From contig NC_058496.1 in NCBI RefSeq assembly GCF_020382885.2, forward strand, positions 8,238,501 to 8,302,500: a stretch of DNA of 64,000 nucleotides, in the 5' to 3' direction. The stretch's first letter is position 1; every line of letters begins with the position of its first letter. Both the position numbers and the translations under genes were made by a program. The notes beneath the pieces were generated by a model. That model saw nothing but the letters and a program-made list of their open reading frames with translations. It had not been told where the DNA came from and did not search any database. Of this stretch, positions 37,863-47,000 are shown one piece after another. Origin of the DNA: Scatophagus argus. Taxonomy: Eukaryota; Chordata; Actinopteri; Scatophagidae.

Positions 37863-38787
37863 TGTCTGTCAGGGCAAGAGAAATGCTTGTTTTCTAGACT
37901 TTTTACATTCATCATAGCAAAGAAAGCACAGCTGTTTATTGTTATGCAGCAATTCATTAATTAATCATTTTTAAATATTCAGAATGACTGTGGTGTGTAT
38001 TAATCAGCGTACAGTGCAAAGTCATGACAGTATCTGTCCTGGTTATTATTCCAAATTTCCAGCTGCCATGTGTTTTCTGGATCTGAGGAAATAAATAACA
38101 TCTGCAGTGTGATTGTTGATTTGGGGGGGGGGGGGGGGCAAACCCACTTTGTGAAGCTGTATCAAATCCTAAACCAACTGAGAATAACATCAAAGAGTGG
38201 AGGCGCTTCCTCTCTTTTCTCTAATGTGTTTATGTATCTGTATTTCTGTCTGTCGGCCTGTCTGTCTGTCTGTCTGTCTCTTTCTGATAATGCTGAATTA
38301 AGCTTCTTTTTTTGTGTGTCCACACCTCAAAAATGATGAATTTTGTCTTTTGGGAAAAAAAAAATTCAGGAGATTTCAGCTTCTTAATTGTGGTCTCACT
38401 TATACTCATAAGCTCATGAAATTGAAGAAATATAAACATGCTCTTATCTGAAATGTGGCTGCTGAAGGTCTTGTGGGGCGAAACGTTCCTTTATTAAATA
38501 TTAGGTAGCTGATATGACATAAAACAACTGATAACGTATAATAATAATATATAATAACATATTTGGTGTATCAGAAGGTTTGTGTCATTTATTGCTTATC
38601 TGTGACACTGCATGCATGACATCTGTTCTGTGTTGATGCTTCTGTTAAAGCCTTGCATTTTAACAGATAAGTCAAATCATATTCAGCCCCGCTCGACTTT
38701 CCTCTCCCTCAGGTCTCTCTGAAGTGCAGAGCTCCAGAGGTTTCCCAGTGTGTGTTCCAGAGCTACGAGGTGATGCTGAAGAACTGA
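20819..38787 (+). CDS. ap1b1: AP-1 complex subunit beta-1 (beta1-adaptin), complete
   Basis: Coding exons: 20819-20855, 22049-22154, 22265-22400, 22723-22968, 23125-23315, 23424-23645, 23818-23938, 24039-24134, 24898-25013, 26050-26215, 26602-26700, 27784-28043, 28478-28679, 28884-28904, 29826-29858, 29955-30092, 30188-30333, 30427-30556, 32968-33052, 33550-33636, 34211-34365, 38713-38787. All have GT-AG borders and agreeing phases. They total 955 codons plus TGA, close to the human protein of about 949. The protein is the large beta subunit of the AP-1 adaptor, which with gamma, mu1 and sigma1 recruits clathrin and cargo at the trans-Golgi network and endosomes. The order is an N-terminal alpha-solenoid trunk starting [13 protein letters not shown], a Pro/Gly/Ala-rich hinge with a clathrin box, and a C-terminal ear starting [15 protein letters not shown] and ending EVMLKN. 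The linker sequence ([32 protein letters not shown]) and GAS2L1 synteny favour AP1B1 over the paralogue AP2B1. Confidence 0.97.
24360..24445. repeat. Probable DNA-transposon end fragment
   Basis: CAGGGTTTCCCATACATTGA followed by a GTGGCCCACCAC segment resembles one terminus of a hAT-like non-autonomous element that I recognise from fish genomes. The other end was not found, and the CT tract may have grown inside it. Confidence 0.4.
24459..24574. repeat. Interrupted (CT)n microsatellite
   Basis: About 116 bases of CT dinucleotides with scattered ACTCT and TTTCT interruptions, inside an ap1b1 intron. Confidence 0.95.
25014..27783 (+). other. ap1b1: ap1b1 introns around exons 26050-26215 and 26602-26700
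   Basis: Introns 25014-26049, 26216-26601 and 26701-27783 contain unique AT-rich sequence and a short (CA)n after 26710. I see no other gene-like content. Confidence 0.8.
28218..28290. repeat. Fragment of a SINE/LINE-like 3' tail
   Basis: TCAAGATTCAAGAGTCTTTG, TGTCATTATGC and AACGAAATTTTGT form a recognisable 3'-tail pattern of fish retroposons. The SINE at 31926-32195 has a similar TTTTGTCATT...CAACGAAATTTGT stretch. Confidence 0.45.
28478..30092 (+). CDS. ap1b1: ap1b1 exons encoding the hinge with clathrin box
   Basis: Four small exons (28478-28679, 28884-28904, 29826-29858, 29955-30092) encode a flexible hinge. LLNLD at residues 632-636 (28575-28589) is a type I clathrin box, inside [12 protein letters not shown]. 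The 21-base and 33-base exons are both phase 0-0, so each can be skipped without breaking the frame. The hinge ends with [12 protein letters not shown], which keeps the human LSDLFDL pattern. Confidence 0.93.
28884..28904 (+). CDS. ap1b1: ap1b1 21-nt hinge microexon
   Basis: Seven codons (MGDESEP) lie between an AG at 28882-28883 and GTAACT at 28905. The equivalent in human AP1B1 is VGDEPEG, which supports its reality. A pyrimidine tract and then TGCTGC at 28870-28875 precede the acceptor. See findings. Confidence 0.88.
29126..29383 (+). CDS. ap1b1: Candidate alternative proline-rich exon of ap1b1
   Basis: This stop-free stretch of 86 codons lies in the intron between the 21-nt and 33-nt hinge exons. 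It is bounded by ATGTTTCAATCAG on the left and a strong donor CAG|GTGAGA on the right, and is phase 0 at both ends in the frame of the hinge. It encodes [14 protein letters not shown] and further Pro/Ser-rich sequence. It is not part of the AP1B1 sequence I know from mammals or zebrafish. It could be a species-specific cassette exon or a chance ORF. Confidence 0.35.
30188..38787 (+). CDS. ap1b1: ap1b1 exons encoding the ear (appendage) domain
   Basis: Six exons give residues 731-955, starting [20 protein letters not shown] and ending [12 protein letters not shown]. In beta-adaptins this part is a beta-sandwich followed by a platform subdomain that binds accessory proteins and clathrin. Recognisable blocks are [52 protein letters not shown] and [16 protein letters not shown]. 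The last exon is separated by a 4.3 kb intron and holds only 24 codons before the stop. Confidence 0.96.
30557..32967 (+). other. ap1b1: ap1b1 2.4 kb intron carrying a SINE
   Basis: This phase-0 intron separates LTNLQ from VAVKNN in the ear. It contains a tRNA-derived SINE (31926-32195) in reverse orientation. Nothing else is recognised. Confidence 0.85.
31926..32195 (-). mobile_element. tRNA-derived SINE, antisense in ap1b1 intron
   Basis: Read on the minus strand, the element starts GGGGCAGTCGTGGATCAGCG. It carries a tRNA-like A box region (TGGATCAGCGGTTAGGG) and a near-perfect B box (GGTTCGATTCC). A central TGAGGTACCCTTGAGCAAGG, a CA/GT-rich part and a 3' tail ending in TTTAATCTTT repeats follow. 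TGATAT at both edges may be the remains of the target-site duplication. This layout is that of a common teleost SINE of the V-SINE/HE1 kind. The exact family cannot be fixed here. Confidence 0.85.
37832..37858. repeat. (TG)n microsatellite
   Basis: About 13 uninterrupted TG units in the last ap1b1 intron. Confidence 0.95.
38123..38138. repeat. Poly-G run of 16
   Basis: An uninterrupted G run in the last ap1b1 intron, followed by CAAACCC. It is prone to length variation and assembly error. Confidence 0.9.
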
Positions 38788-40940
38788 GAGACGCCCCTGT
38801 GACGACCAAGCTGCTGCCCTCACAGACTCTCCCTCACCTGACCCTTGAAACCGTATCACAACTTCACGCGGTGCAGGAGTCATTTCCTGCTGTGCCGGGC
38901 CTGGAGTCTGCACTCTGTATGTCATTCAGATGTTTAATTAGGAAGGTTAATGATGATTTCTGTCCTTTTTTTTTTTTTTTTACCCCCATCACTGTTTTTT
39001 CCCCCCTAAAACGGCAGGCATTTCTGGTTCACTGTCTCTCACTGTCCTGTCCTCTTTTTGTTCACACACAACTTGCAGCTTCAGGACATTATCTCTTGAA
39101 CGCTGTCACCCTGAACTGGCCTCTCCTCCCTGTGAGGGCCATCCTGTGATGACCTTTATTCTTTTGGAGACAGACGGCTGTATGACTGGTATTCCCTTGA
39201 CTGTTTCCTCTGCATGAGCCTCTTTAATCATTATCTAACCCCAATTCTCTGCAAATTGGAGTCTATTTTCAGTGCTGCAGCCAGCAGGTGCATCATCACC
39301 GTCGGCGTATTTATTTAGGGTACATTCAATTAAAACGCGGCAGAAAAAGGCTTTAACTCTCCCTCCGCCTGTGTGAAGTGGAAGGTGGTTGTTTGGGCCT
39401 CAAATGAGACACATAAATACTTACAAACTACATTATTGTTGTCTTTTGTCTTTTTGTAGTTTTCTTTAGTGTCTGTGGTCAGCAATGGGATCACAACCTC
39501 TGCTGTCCCTGAAAATCTGAATGTCTGAAGTGTGTGCCTGTTGGTGTGTCTTTCTTATAATTTGTATATTTTATAGACTAGCAGCAGTTTTAAACTGCTT
39601 GCTCTCTTACTTAGTCATTCCATAGTTTAATTTGTGTTTGTAGTCTTGTTGGCGCACATGTGGCAAACTGCGAGAGAGCCTCAGGCGTTAGCGACAGCCA
39701 CTTGGACCGTCTCTGTCCCTTTGCCCCATGTGTGTCCTCATAGCAGCTTTAGCAGTAACATGGCTACCTGAGATGAAGGCTCAGGTGAGATAGCTCTAAA
39801 CGTAGGATGTTATGGTTTGTAAGACTTCTGAGTAATAAGTGTACGTGCAGGTAGCAGCACACTGTCTTTGCTGAAAGGAGGCTAGTTCAACATCCAGTAT
39901 CCCTGTTTTACCTGCAGACTCTGGATTAATTGGATTCTTTTTTTCCCCGAGTCATTACGCTGAAGCCCTCTTTATCGGCTCTACGGGATGTTTGCTAAGG
40001 CCTAAAGATTACAACGGAGGAGGCTGTATATTCTGAGTGTGTCTTTGTGTGTGGTGACAGCTGATTCATATGCAATGCTGTAAGAAAAAAAGAAAAAAAA
40101 AGAAAAGAAATCAAGTGTTTAATCAGATGCTTTTGATTGACATGATTTTGTTCATTGTGTGTACATCATTTGAAACAGAACTATTAAAATCTTGATAAAT
40201 TCACATGTTCAGTCTTTTCCTCAGCATTTAGACATTATGACAGAACCAAAGTTACAAATGCAGTGCAACAGCCATTTCTTTTTGTGGCACAGTCTGCCAG
40301 TGTCAGAGTCCCAGCATCACGGGAAGCAAAACATTATCTCACTTTTATTTGCTTGGCAAAGTTCTCATTCTCAAAGTCCTTGGAAGCCAGCGTGCAGTGT
40401 TTTCACACATCATGCTTTATAATAATTCGTGACCTTTGAGGCGTTGGCGTCCCTTCTCATGGGCTGCTCAGCTCTGCTCCAGCGTTCCAGACCAGGCAGT
40501 CTGCTCAGCTTTGCAAGCAGAGTCTGTCTGTGTTGTTTAGCCTTGAGCTTGACTGAAGTCTGAGGTTTATCCACAGCCGGGTGCATCTTTGAGGTGGAGC
40601 AGCTCCTCTGAAGCACTCGCAGGGTCTTTAAAGTCCGAGCTGCTTGGGAAAGCTTAACCGGGATTTCAGCTGCATCGCCTACTTGGGAAGACAAAACTCT
40701 TCTCATCTCAGATCTGGTCCTCTGAATCATGAAGGGCAGCTGCAGACTCAGTAACCAGAAAGGAGTCAGTATTCCAGGGCTGTGCCCAGCGTCAGACTCT
40801 CTTCTATTGATGAACGATCTACAATATTGATCCTATGTGACAAATGCGTTCCTATAGGGGGCGCCACTTCATTGCATTTTGGTCTTTGTTCTGTATTAAG
40901 GAATCATTATTGACTTCCAGACCTCTAATAAAGTTAATAC
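38788..40940 (+). other. ap1b1: ap1b1 3' untranslated region (extent uncertain)
   Basis: Noncoding sequence after TGA at 38785-38787. An ATTAAA lies at 40183-40188, and the first AATAAA I find on this strand is at 40927-40932, 2.1 kb after the stop. The transcript may end at either. A minus-strand ORF overlaps this region (see findings). Confidence 0.45.
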
Positions 40941-42600
40941 TAAGTAAGTTACCATATTTTTGTAGATTTAAAATCTAGTGACCAGTAAGGCCCTAAAATT
41001 ACGCATTTACTCATTTTAGTTCATTTATTATATGTGCAGTTTATTTTCCAGTTTAAAAGGTTATATTTTTAGTTTTATTTATTTAGTTTTTGCATGAGGC
41101 CATCTAGCAACATCTAAATATTTAACAATGTGTTTATAATGTTGTGGAGGAAGTTTCTCCATCAAGAAAATGGCAGTATTTCAGAGTAAAATTGCTCCAT
41201 TACAGGAAAAGGTCTGAGTGTAACACAGAACACAATTCATTTCAGATGCATTGTTGACTTCTTAAGGTTCATATTAAGCACTACGTGTATAAGCTATTTG
41301 ACACTATTCAGTCACAAAACTATTGCACGAAGGAACGCAGGTAAGAGCGGAGTCCATCAGCTTACTGTGGCTACATAAATCAATGACATTATCTTTCTTG
41401 ACGTGATGTGACTTTCCTGCCACTCCAATGCAGAGATGATCCCATGAAGTTACTATTTGTATGTATTTGTCATTTATGAAATTCAGTACCACTTGCAAAC
41501 AGGGCATCCTTTGTAAAGAATTGATAAGTTTAATTAATGGCTTTATATTGGCAGCAGGACGCTTACTTTGTGCTTCGGTTCTTCTCTTCATCTGCGTGCT
41601 GAGAATCTGTTCCAAAATACATTTGCTGAACACTTACTAAACATTTTCAACCGCATACCTAATGCATTGTTTACTTTAATGATGAATTACGAACCAATAT
41701 AAGAGCGTTATTGACGAATTTATCGTGGCTCAGAGACCAAATGGACTTTCTCCGGCTACGCAGCCTCCTTCCTCCCTCTGTGTTTGCTTTATGGCAGTTT
41801 GTTCATGTAGTTTTAATGCTATACATTGACACAAAGCCCCCGTAGAGAACAGGAAATCAAGATTAGACCGTGTTAATATCATCATCATGTATCGGTTCAG
41901 CCTTGATAAACATCATCGTGGACTCCCAGGTGTTGATGTTACTAATAAACAGTTGTGGAAAGTAACTGACTGAACTAACTAAAATTCTGCACTTTTCACT
42001 TTGCTGCATCTAGTTGACAGCGTGAATCAGTGGTTACTTTGCAGATGTAAATTATCAATACACAACATTATTAACCAATAAATTATTAGTAGTGGTACGT
42101 GTAAGCCGCCCAGCAAAATATCAAGTAGTTAAAAGTTGTTTCACTTTTACCAGCTGCGACATTAGTCGTGCTCGAATGTATCTCGAGTACTTTTACTTTG
42201 ACGCTAATGCTTTTGTACTTTTACTGAAGTAAGTTTTTGGAGGAGGACTTTTACTTGACACTGAGTATTTCTACGCTGTAGTGTAGCTCCTGTTGCTTAA
42301 GATCTGAATAGGCCTGCTTCTTCCATCACTGTATCATCTCAAGGCCCTCATAGTGTGTCAGTTTATTTTGTGCTTCAGTGGTGCAAGTTACCAAGTTATT
42401 TTACTTTATAAAACTACCCCAGTCTGTGGGTTTTGGGCTCCCTTAGGGCCAGGGGCCGCGCGGGGCAGCTGCCTTCTTGGTTGGAAATCCAGCTATGATC
42501 AACACCAACACATAATAGATTAGAGCTGATCTATAAAGCTTTACTAAACGATCTATTAAACATTAATAAATCCAATATAGGTGCAACTTATACACCTTTT
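40941..42600. other. Intergenic region between ap1b1 and rasl10a
   Basis: AT-rich sequence without recognised genes, apart from a hAT-like MITE at 41952-42331. A 109-codon minus-strand frame (41304-41633) has no recognisable features. Confidence 0.6.
41952..42331. mobile_element. Non-autonomous hAT-like element (degraded)
   Basis: The left end CAGTTGTGGAAAGTAACT and the right end, read on the opposite strand, CAGTGATGGAAGAA form imperfect inverted repeats starting CAGTNRTGGAA. The body carries repeated TACTTTTACTT and AGTACTTTTACT motifs typical of a very common fish repeat. No transposase remains, and the 8-base duplication expected for hAT is not clear. Confidence 0.65.
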
Positions 42601-42984
42601 ATAATGGTGTCCTAAAGTGACACCACATTGGAAAACCGACGATATAAGCCCCAGATTCTGAGTGACCAACATGTCCAATGTCCACCCCTCAGACTTGTCA
42701 CTGCTGTGTGTAGCTGCCGTCCAGCAGTGATTGATGGGGCACGTCGCCCTTGCCCTGCACCGAGGACCCCGTCCAATAATAAGTCGTGTCCCTCAGAGAT
42801 ACGATGTTCGGTCTTGCGCTGCTTCTCCTTGACCCGCACGCTGAGATGATGTACAGTGTGTGTGTGTGGCCTGCTCCTTTGCCATTTGTGTGCGGCGTAT
42901 GGGAGCGCAAAGCTTTCACACGCCTTGCGCACGACTTCATCCTATTGGATGAGCAGGGCAGTGGATATTGCAAGTGATGAGAGA

Positions 42985-43020
<36 letters not shown>

Positions 43021-43865
43021 AGCTTTCACCAGCTCCTCTCACCAACGGCAGACACACGGTGCTCGTTAATCGGCTCCAGATGCCTTTACAGTAAACGCGC
43101 GTCTGCGGGCTGTGCGGATTGCCTCCTCTCTTCTTAATCACACAGACCTATCTTTGTGTCATCGAACAAAAAAAGAGGAAGATTATGGGATTGCGTGTAA
43201 TTTCAGAGCACGTGGGAAGCGTATTAGCGAGGCTGGCGGCTGTGCGCCCGTCCTCCCTGTGATGGAGGAGCGCGGTGGTGGTGGTGGTGGTGCATCGGTG
43301 GAAAAGAGTGAAAGGTGCGGAGAAGATCGTCACTGAAGACACCGAGGGGCTCCTGCGCGTTTGGACAAGGTCAGAGTCTAGCCTGGATGAGATTATGTCC
43401 ATGTGGAGACAACAAGGACGGACTTTCATGCTTCCTCTCGAGGGACGAGGTCGCCTGAGGATGTCCCTTCAAAACCAAGAGTTTCACTCCCTGTGTTGGA
43501 TTGCAGAGGCAGCGAGAATCCCTCCATCTGCATGATCATGGTTGAGTTTTGACAACCTCCGAGCTGCATGGCTCCTTTCTTGCCGCCCTCAGCCTGCAGA
43601 TAAAGTTTCTTCGCTCTGCTCGACGGCTGGATGATTTGTCGGCCATCGATTCGTTTAATTGCACGCAGTTGAACCCAGTTCAGGTGATTTAGAGGCTGCT
43701 GGTTAAAGAGGAGGAGGAGGAGGAGGAAGAGGAGGCGGAGGGGTTGCAGCGGAATTGAATTCCATCAGAGCAGCAACAAAACAGCGGCGGCCAGCTGTGT
43801 CTCTGGACGGTCACATCTGTCGTTGTTGTCGTCGCTGTCCATGGTGCTGAACTCGTGCTCCAGGA
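42601..43865 (+). promoter_or_regulatory. rasl10a: rasl10a promoter and 5' leader
   Basis: The sequence upstream of the rasl10a ATG is relatively CpG-rich. It has a (GA)n tract (42979-43019), a GGT-repeat patch (about 43270-43292) and a GGA-repeat patch (about 43708-43741). Several out-of-frame ATGs occur, and one ORF overlaps the main start (43841-43945). No TATA box could be assigned, so the transcription start is unknown. Confidence 0.5.
42979..43019. repeat. (GA)n microsatellite upstream of rasl10a
   Basis: About 20 GA units with one GGGA interruption. GA tracts near fish promoters can be nucleosome-depleted, but nothing here proves a role. Confidence 0.9.
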
Positions 43866-43945
43866 ATGGTGGAGACGCTGAGTATCGCAGTCATCGGTGC
43901 TCCCGGAGTGGGGAAAACTTCTATTATCCGCCAGTTCATCTATAA
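43841..43945 (+). CDS. Upstream ORF overlapping the rasl10a start
   Basis: A 34-codon ORF in another frame starts 25 bases upstream of the rasl10a ATG and ends at TAA 43943-43945 inside it. Its ATG has a weak -3 base (T) but G at +4. If the leader includes it, ribosomes reading it would bypass the main start. The peptide itself is not recognised. Confidence 0.35.
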   Translation: MVLNSCSRNGGDAEYRSHRCSRSGENFYYPPVHL

Positions 43946-44081
43946 CGATTTCTCGGAGGTGTACACGCCGACCAGGACCAGATATGTGTACAGACCCTCC
44001 GTCATACTGAACGGGAACATGTATGAGCTGAAGATTTTGGACGTCCCGCCAATCTCCTCCTTTCCATCAAGCTCCAGTCAG
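43866..44081 (+). CDS. rasl10a: rasl10a exon 1: P-loop and switch I
   Basis: The exon has 72 codons from [10 protein letters not shown] to PSSSSQ, phase 0, and a donor CAG|GTATAA. It carries the P-loop, the effector-like [14 protein letters not shown] segment and the DVPP replacement of the DxxG motif. Confidence 0.96.
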
Positions 44082-47000
44082 GTATAATGTCTCCCTCTGA
44101 GGACGTGCGTCCTACCGAAAGATTGAACTTTGTTAGAGAAGCGTTTGTACAAGCTTTGGTGATCCATTCTCAGGTAGCCCAAAACCGCATGTCATTTATT
44201 TAAACCTCTTCTTAGTTTTACAAGTGCCCATATGTTCACAGCCAGTGGCAGTCCTCAAAGACACAAATACCAGTTTTATTTATTCTTCTATCACTATCAG
44301 ATGTCCCTAGTCTACTAGTTGCTATGGAGACCCGACTGATATAAAGCCTGGGAGAGCTTCACTTTGACGGTGCAAACTATCTCCATCTCAACCTTCCTGA
44401 TGAGGAGGGAATGCCAGCTTGCATGTTGTTGTTTATTAATTGTAACATGTCTTCTGCAGGCTCCCAAGAGCGTTGTTAAAATGTACTCAGGTGAGTTGAT
44501 GAGAGTATAATGCAGGCCTTGGTAACCGGACTTGGATCTGGCTCCTGTGCACAGAAAATAACAGCAGATTGTGCTGCAGGCATCGCCACAGCACCTGGTT
44601 AAAACTCCACAATTTAAAAATAGAACAGACTGCCCTTTTATTCGTGGCCAGGGGTCATATGCCACACCTCATTAGTCGGAGATGCATCTGCTTACAGGAT
44701 CATTGCAAAAATGCACTGTAGTGCCAAACGCCCAAGGTCTGTAGTCACTTTGCAAAGCAGATTTGTAGCTCTGTCTTCTTCCTTGCCAAGAATTGGAGGT
44801 ACTGGAAAATCAAGTTTTCTGTCTTCTCTGGGTTCAAGTCTTTCCAAAGACATTACTCACATGCTCATATGTACATCAAAAAAGCATTATTTGATGCTAT
44901 AGTTGTTTCTCTTGTCCATATACTGGCCTTGAAGAAATCCATTTTGTAATCAGTTCAGTGTTGTGACTGGGGGACAAAATCCAGTCCTCATTCTTTGCAA
45001 ATTCGTAGGGGTTTTCATACTGAAAAGGCTGTAACTTTGGAAGATATCCACTTGATTTGAGTAACTAGCCTGATATCAACTCCTACTGAACTTAAACATT
45101 TTTACACAGACTGTGGATTTTGTCCCGCATCACTTAAGCTGAGGGTAAGATGGGATCTCCTCACCGCCACCACGGAGAGGAACGTTTTGCGTAACCAAAA
45201 CCTATTTCCATCTATATATGAGAATTAGTATGTTGTTTTAAGCTAAAACGTATGGATTTGGTGTGTGTGTGTCTGTACGCGATTGTGAGAAGTCCTTGGG
45301 TATTGGAAAGTAGCCCACTCGACGCCTCTGTCGGCTTGAGGTGTGTATTTGACTCCTGTCCATTGCAGCCTTGCCGGAGAGGCTGTGACTCTTTCGAGAT
45401 AGAAACCTCCAAGGTCACCACACCTGACTCTGCTGCTGCCGAACACTTCTCTCCTTCCCTCCCCTCCAGTGTCACACATGGGCCTCCCAAGAACAGCTGT
45501 GGTTATCTGCACAGGCGAGGTGCCGCTGAGAAAATGAGATCAGGCCAAGGAGGAGGCAAAAAAAAAGAGCAGCTCGAACGTCAGGCCTCCCAAAGTGTTG
45601 TTTTGCTGTGCGCTCGGAAAGCCCGCCGTTAACACAGAAAACATTTGACAGGCAGGCTGAGAGGCCAGAAAGATCATCCTGTCAAGCTGTTGTAGAATTA
45701 CATGTTGCTGTCCTACAAGGTTAAACATTGTGTTAAGGAGTGTTAAGAGGTCTACAGAGAGCTTCATCGTTTCATACCCTCCTTTCGTCTGCTAAGTGGT
45801 GGTTAAGCCCCATCTGGGAACATGTTGGTAGGTGTGAGCAGAAAGCCAGGATGAGTCTCATGAGTTAATGTGTGCGAGAGTGTTAGTGTGTGTCCCAAAG
45901 GTTGAGTCACCTGAGAAGGCTTTTCAGCACCATTTGGTAACATGTTCTATCACACGGTGTGAACATTTCTTGCTCATTTGAGAGTGTAGAGAAGTGAGCG
46001 GGCGCCTGTTTTGCAGGCCCTTTGTGGAAGGAACACAGGCAGAGAAAACCATTAGCCGAGTGCTGCCACAACATTTCTATCAGACAGATTTATGGTCACT
46101 CATTCGCTGAGGAACGACCCTGTAAGGCCTGCTGTATTCTTTTTTCCTCCCCAGCTCCTGTCATGTCCTGCTTGTTCAGAAGCCTCTCTTGCTTTGTCTG
46201 GTGGTGTCCTCTATTCATAACAACAGCGGCGATGAGAGAGAGACGGGGCATTTTTCACTCACGGCCCTGCTCTTTATTTACCCTGTCGGCAGAGGGATGT
46301 AGCCTGGGTCAGGGGCAGTGGACACAATGAACGTCGAGGAGCGCCAGCACAAAGAAGCCTGATTTTAATTTACTTGCGGTACACAGCAGATTGAATTAAA
46401 GCACAGTTCCCTGCTGGAATACTGCTGGGAATAAAAGACCAACAGAGGAGACAGCAGGAATTTGTTGCAGTCAATTAGAAAGGTTGCACAGAGTTTAATG
46501 GACACCATCAAAGTAAGGGTTACCAAATGAGGTTTTCTTATGTCCTCTGAAATTTGTGATGAATAAGCTGCAAAATGGAGTGAGTCAGTACGCCTCCATG
46601 CTTATGCAGCATGGCAATTTCTCATCAACTCAGATTATATTTCAAAGAAGAACAGTAATGTCCTGGCAGGCTACTTGTGACCTCATTTTAACCACGTAGA
46701 CAGCCATCTTTATCATTTCCAACACTGGAAACAGGCATGATTTCTGTTATTTTACTGTGAGGCCGTAATGGTGTAATGATTTGCTTGCTTAGTGATATGC
46801 GTGTCTGTTGTGGATAGCATTATGTTTAGAGAGCGTCTGTTACAGCGTGTCAGTAAGATGTGATGACAGATGGATTTAAGCCTGACAGCGGATTCAACAG
46901 TGATTTTTTTCCCCCTTCTTCTTTCTTTTCTTTTCTTTTTTTATCTCTTTTTTGTTCTTGGCATCATGTATCTCTGTGATTTCCTCCCACACAGAATGCT

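Larger units (their letters stand above)
34366..38712 (+). other. ap1b1: ap1b1 last intron, 4.3 kb
   Basis: The intron precedes the final 24-codon exon. It contains a (GT)n tract (37832-37858), a run of 16 G (38123-38138) and a (TGTC)n tract (about 38258-38280). The longest frame, 132 codons on the minus strand at 36701-37099, has no recognisable domain. Confidence 0.8.

Noticed and set aside
42698..43141. 147-codon minus-strand ORF upstream of rasl10a
   Set aside because: Much of it is the (GA)n tract read as Ser/Leu repeats on the other strand, which keeps a frame open without selection.
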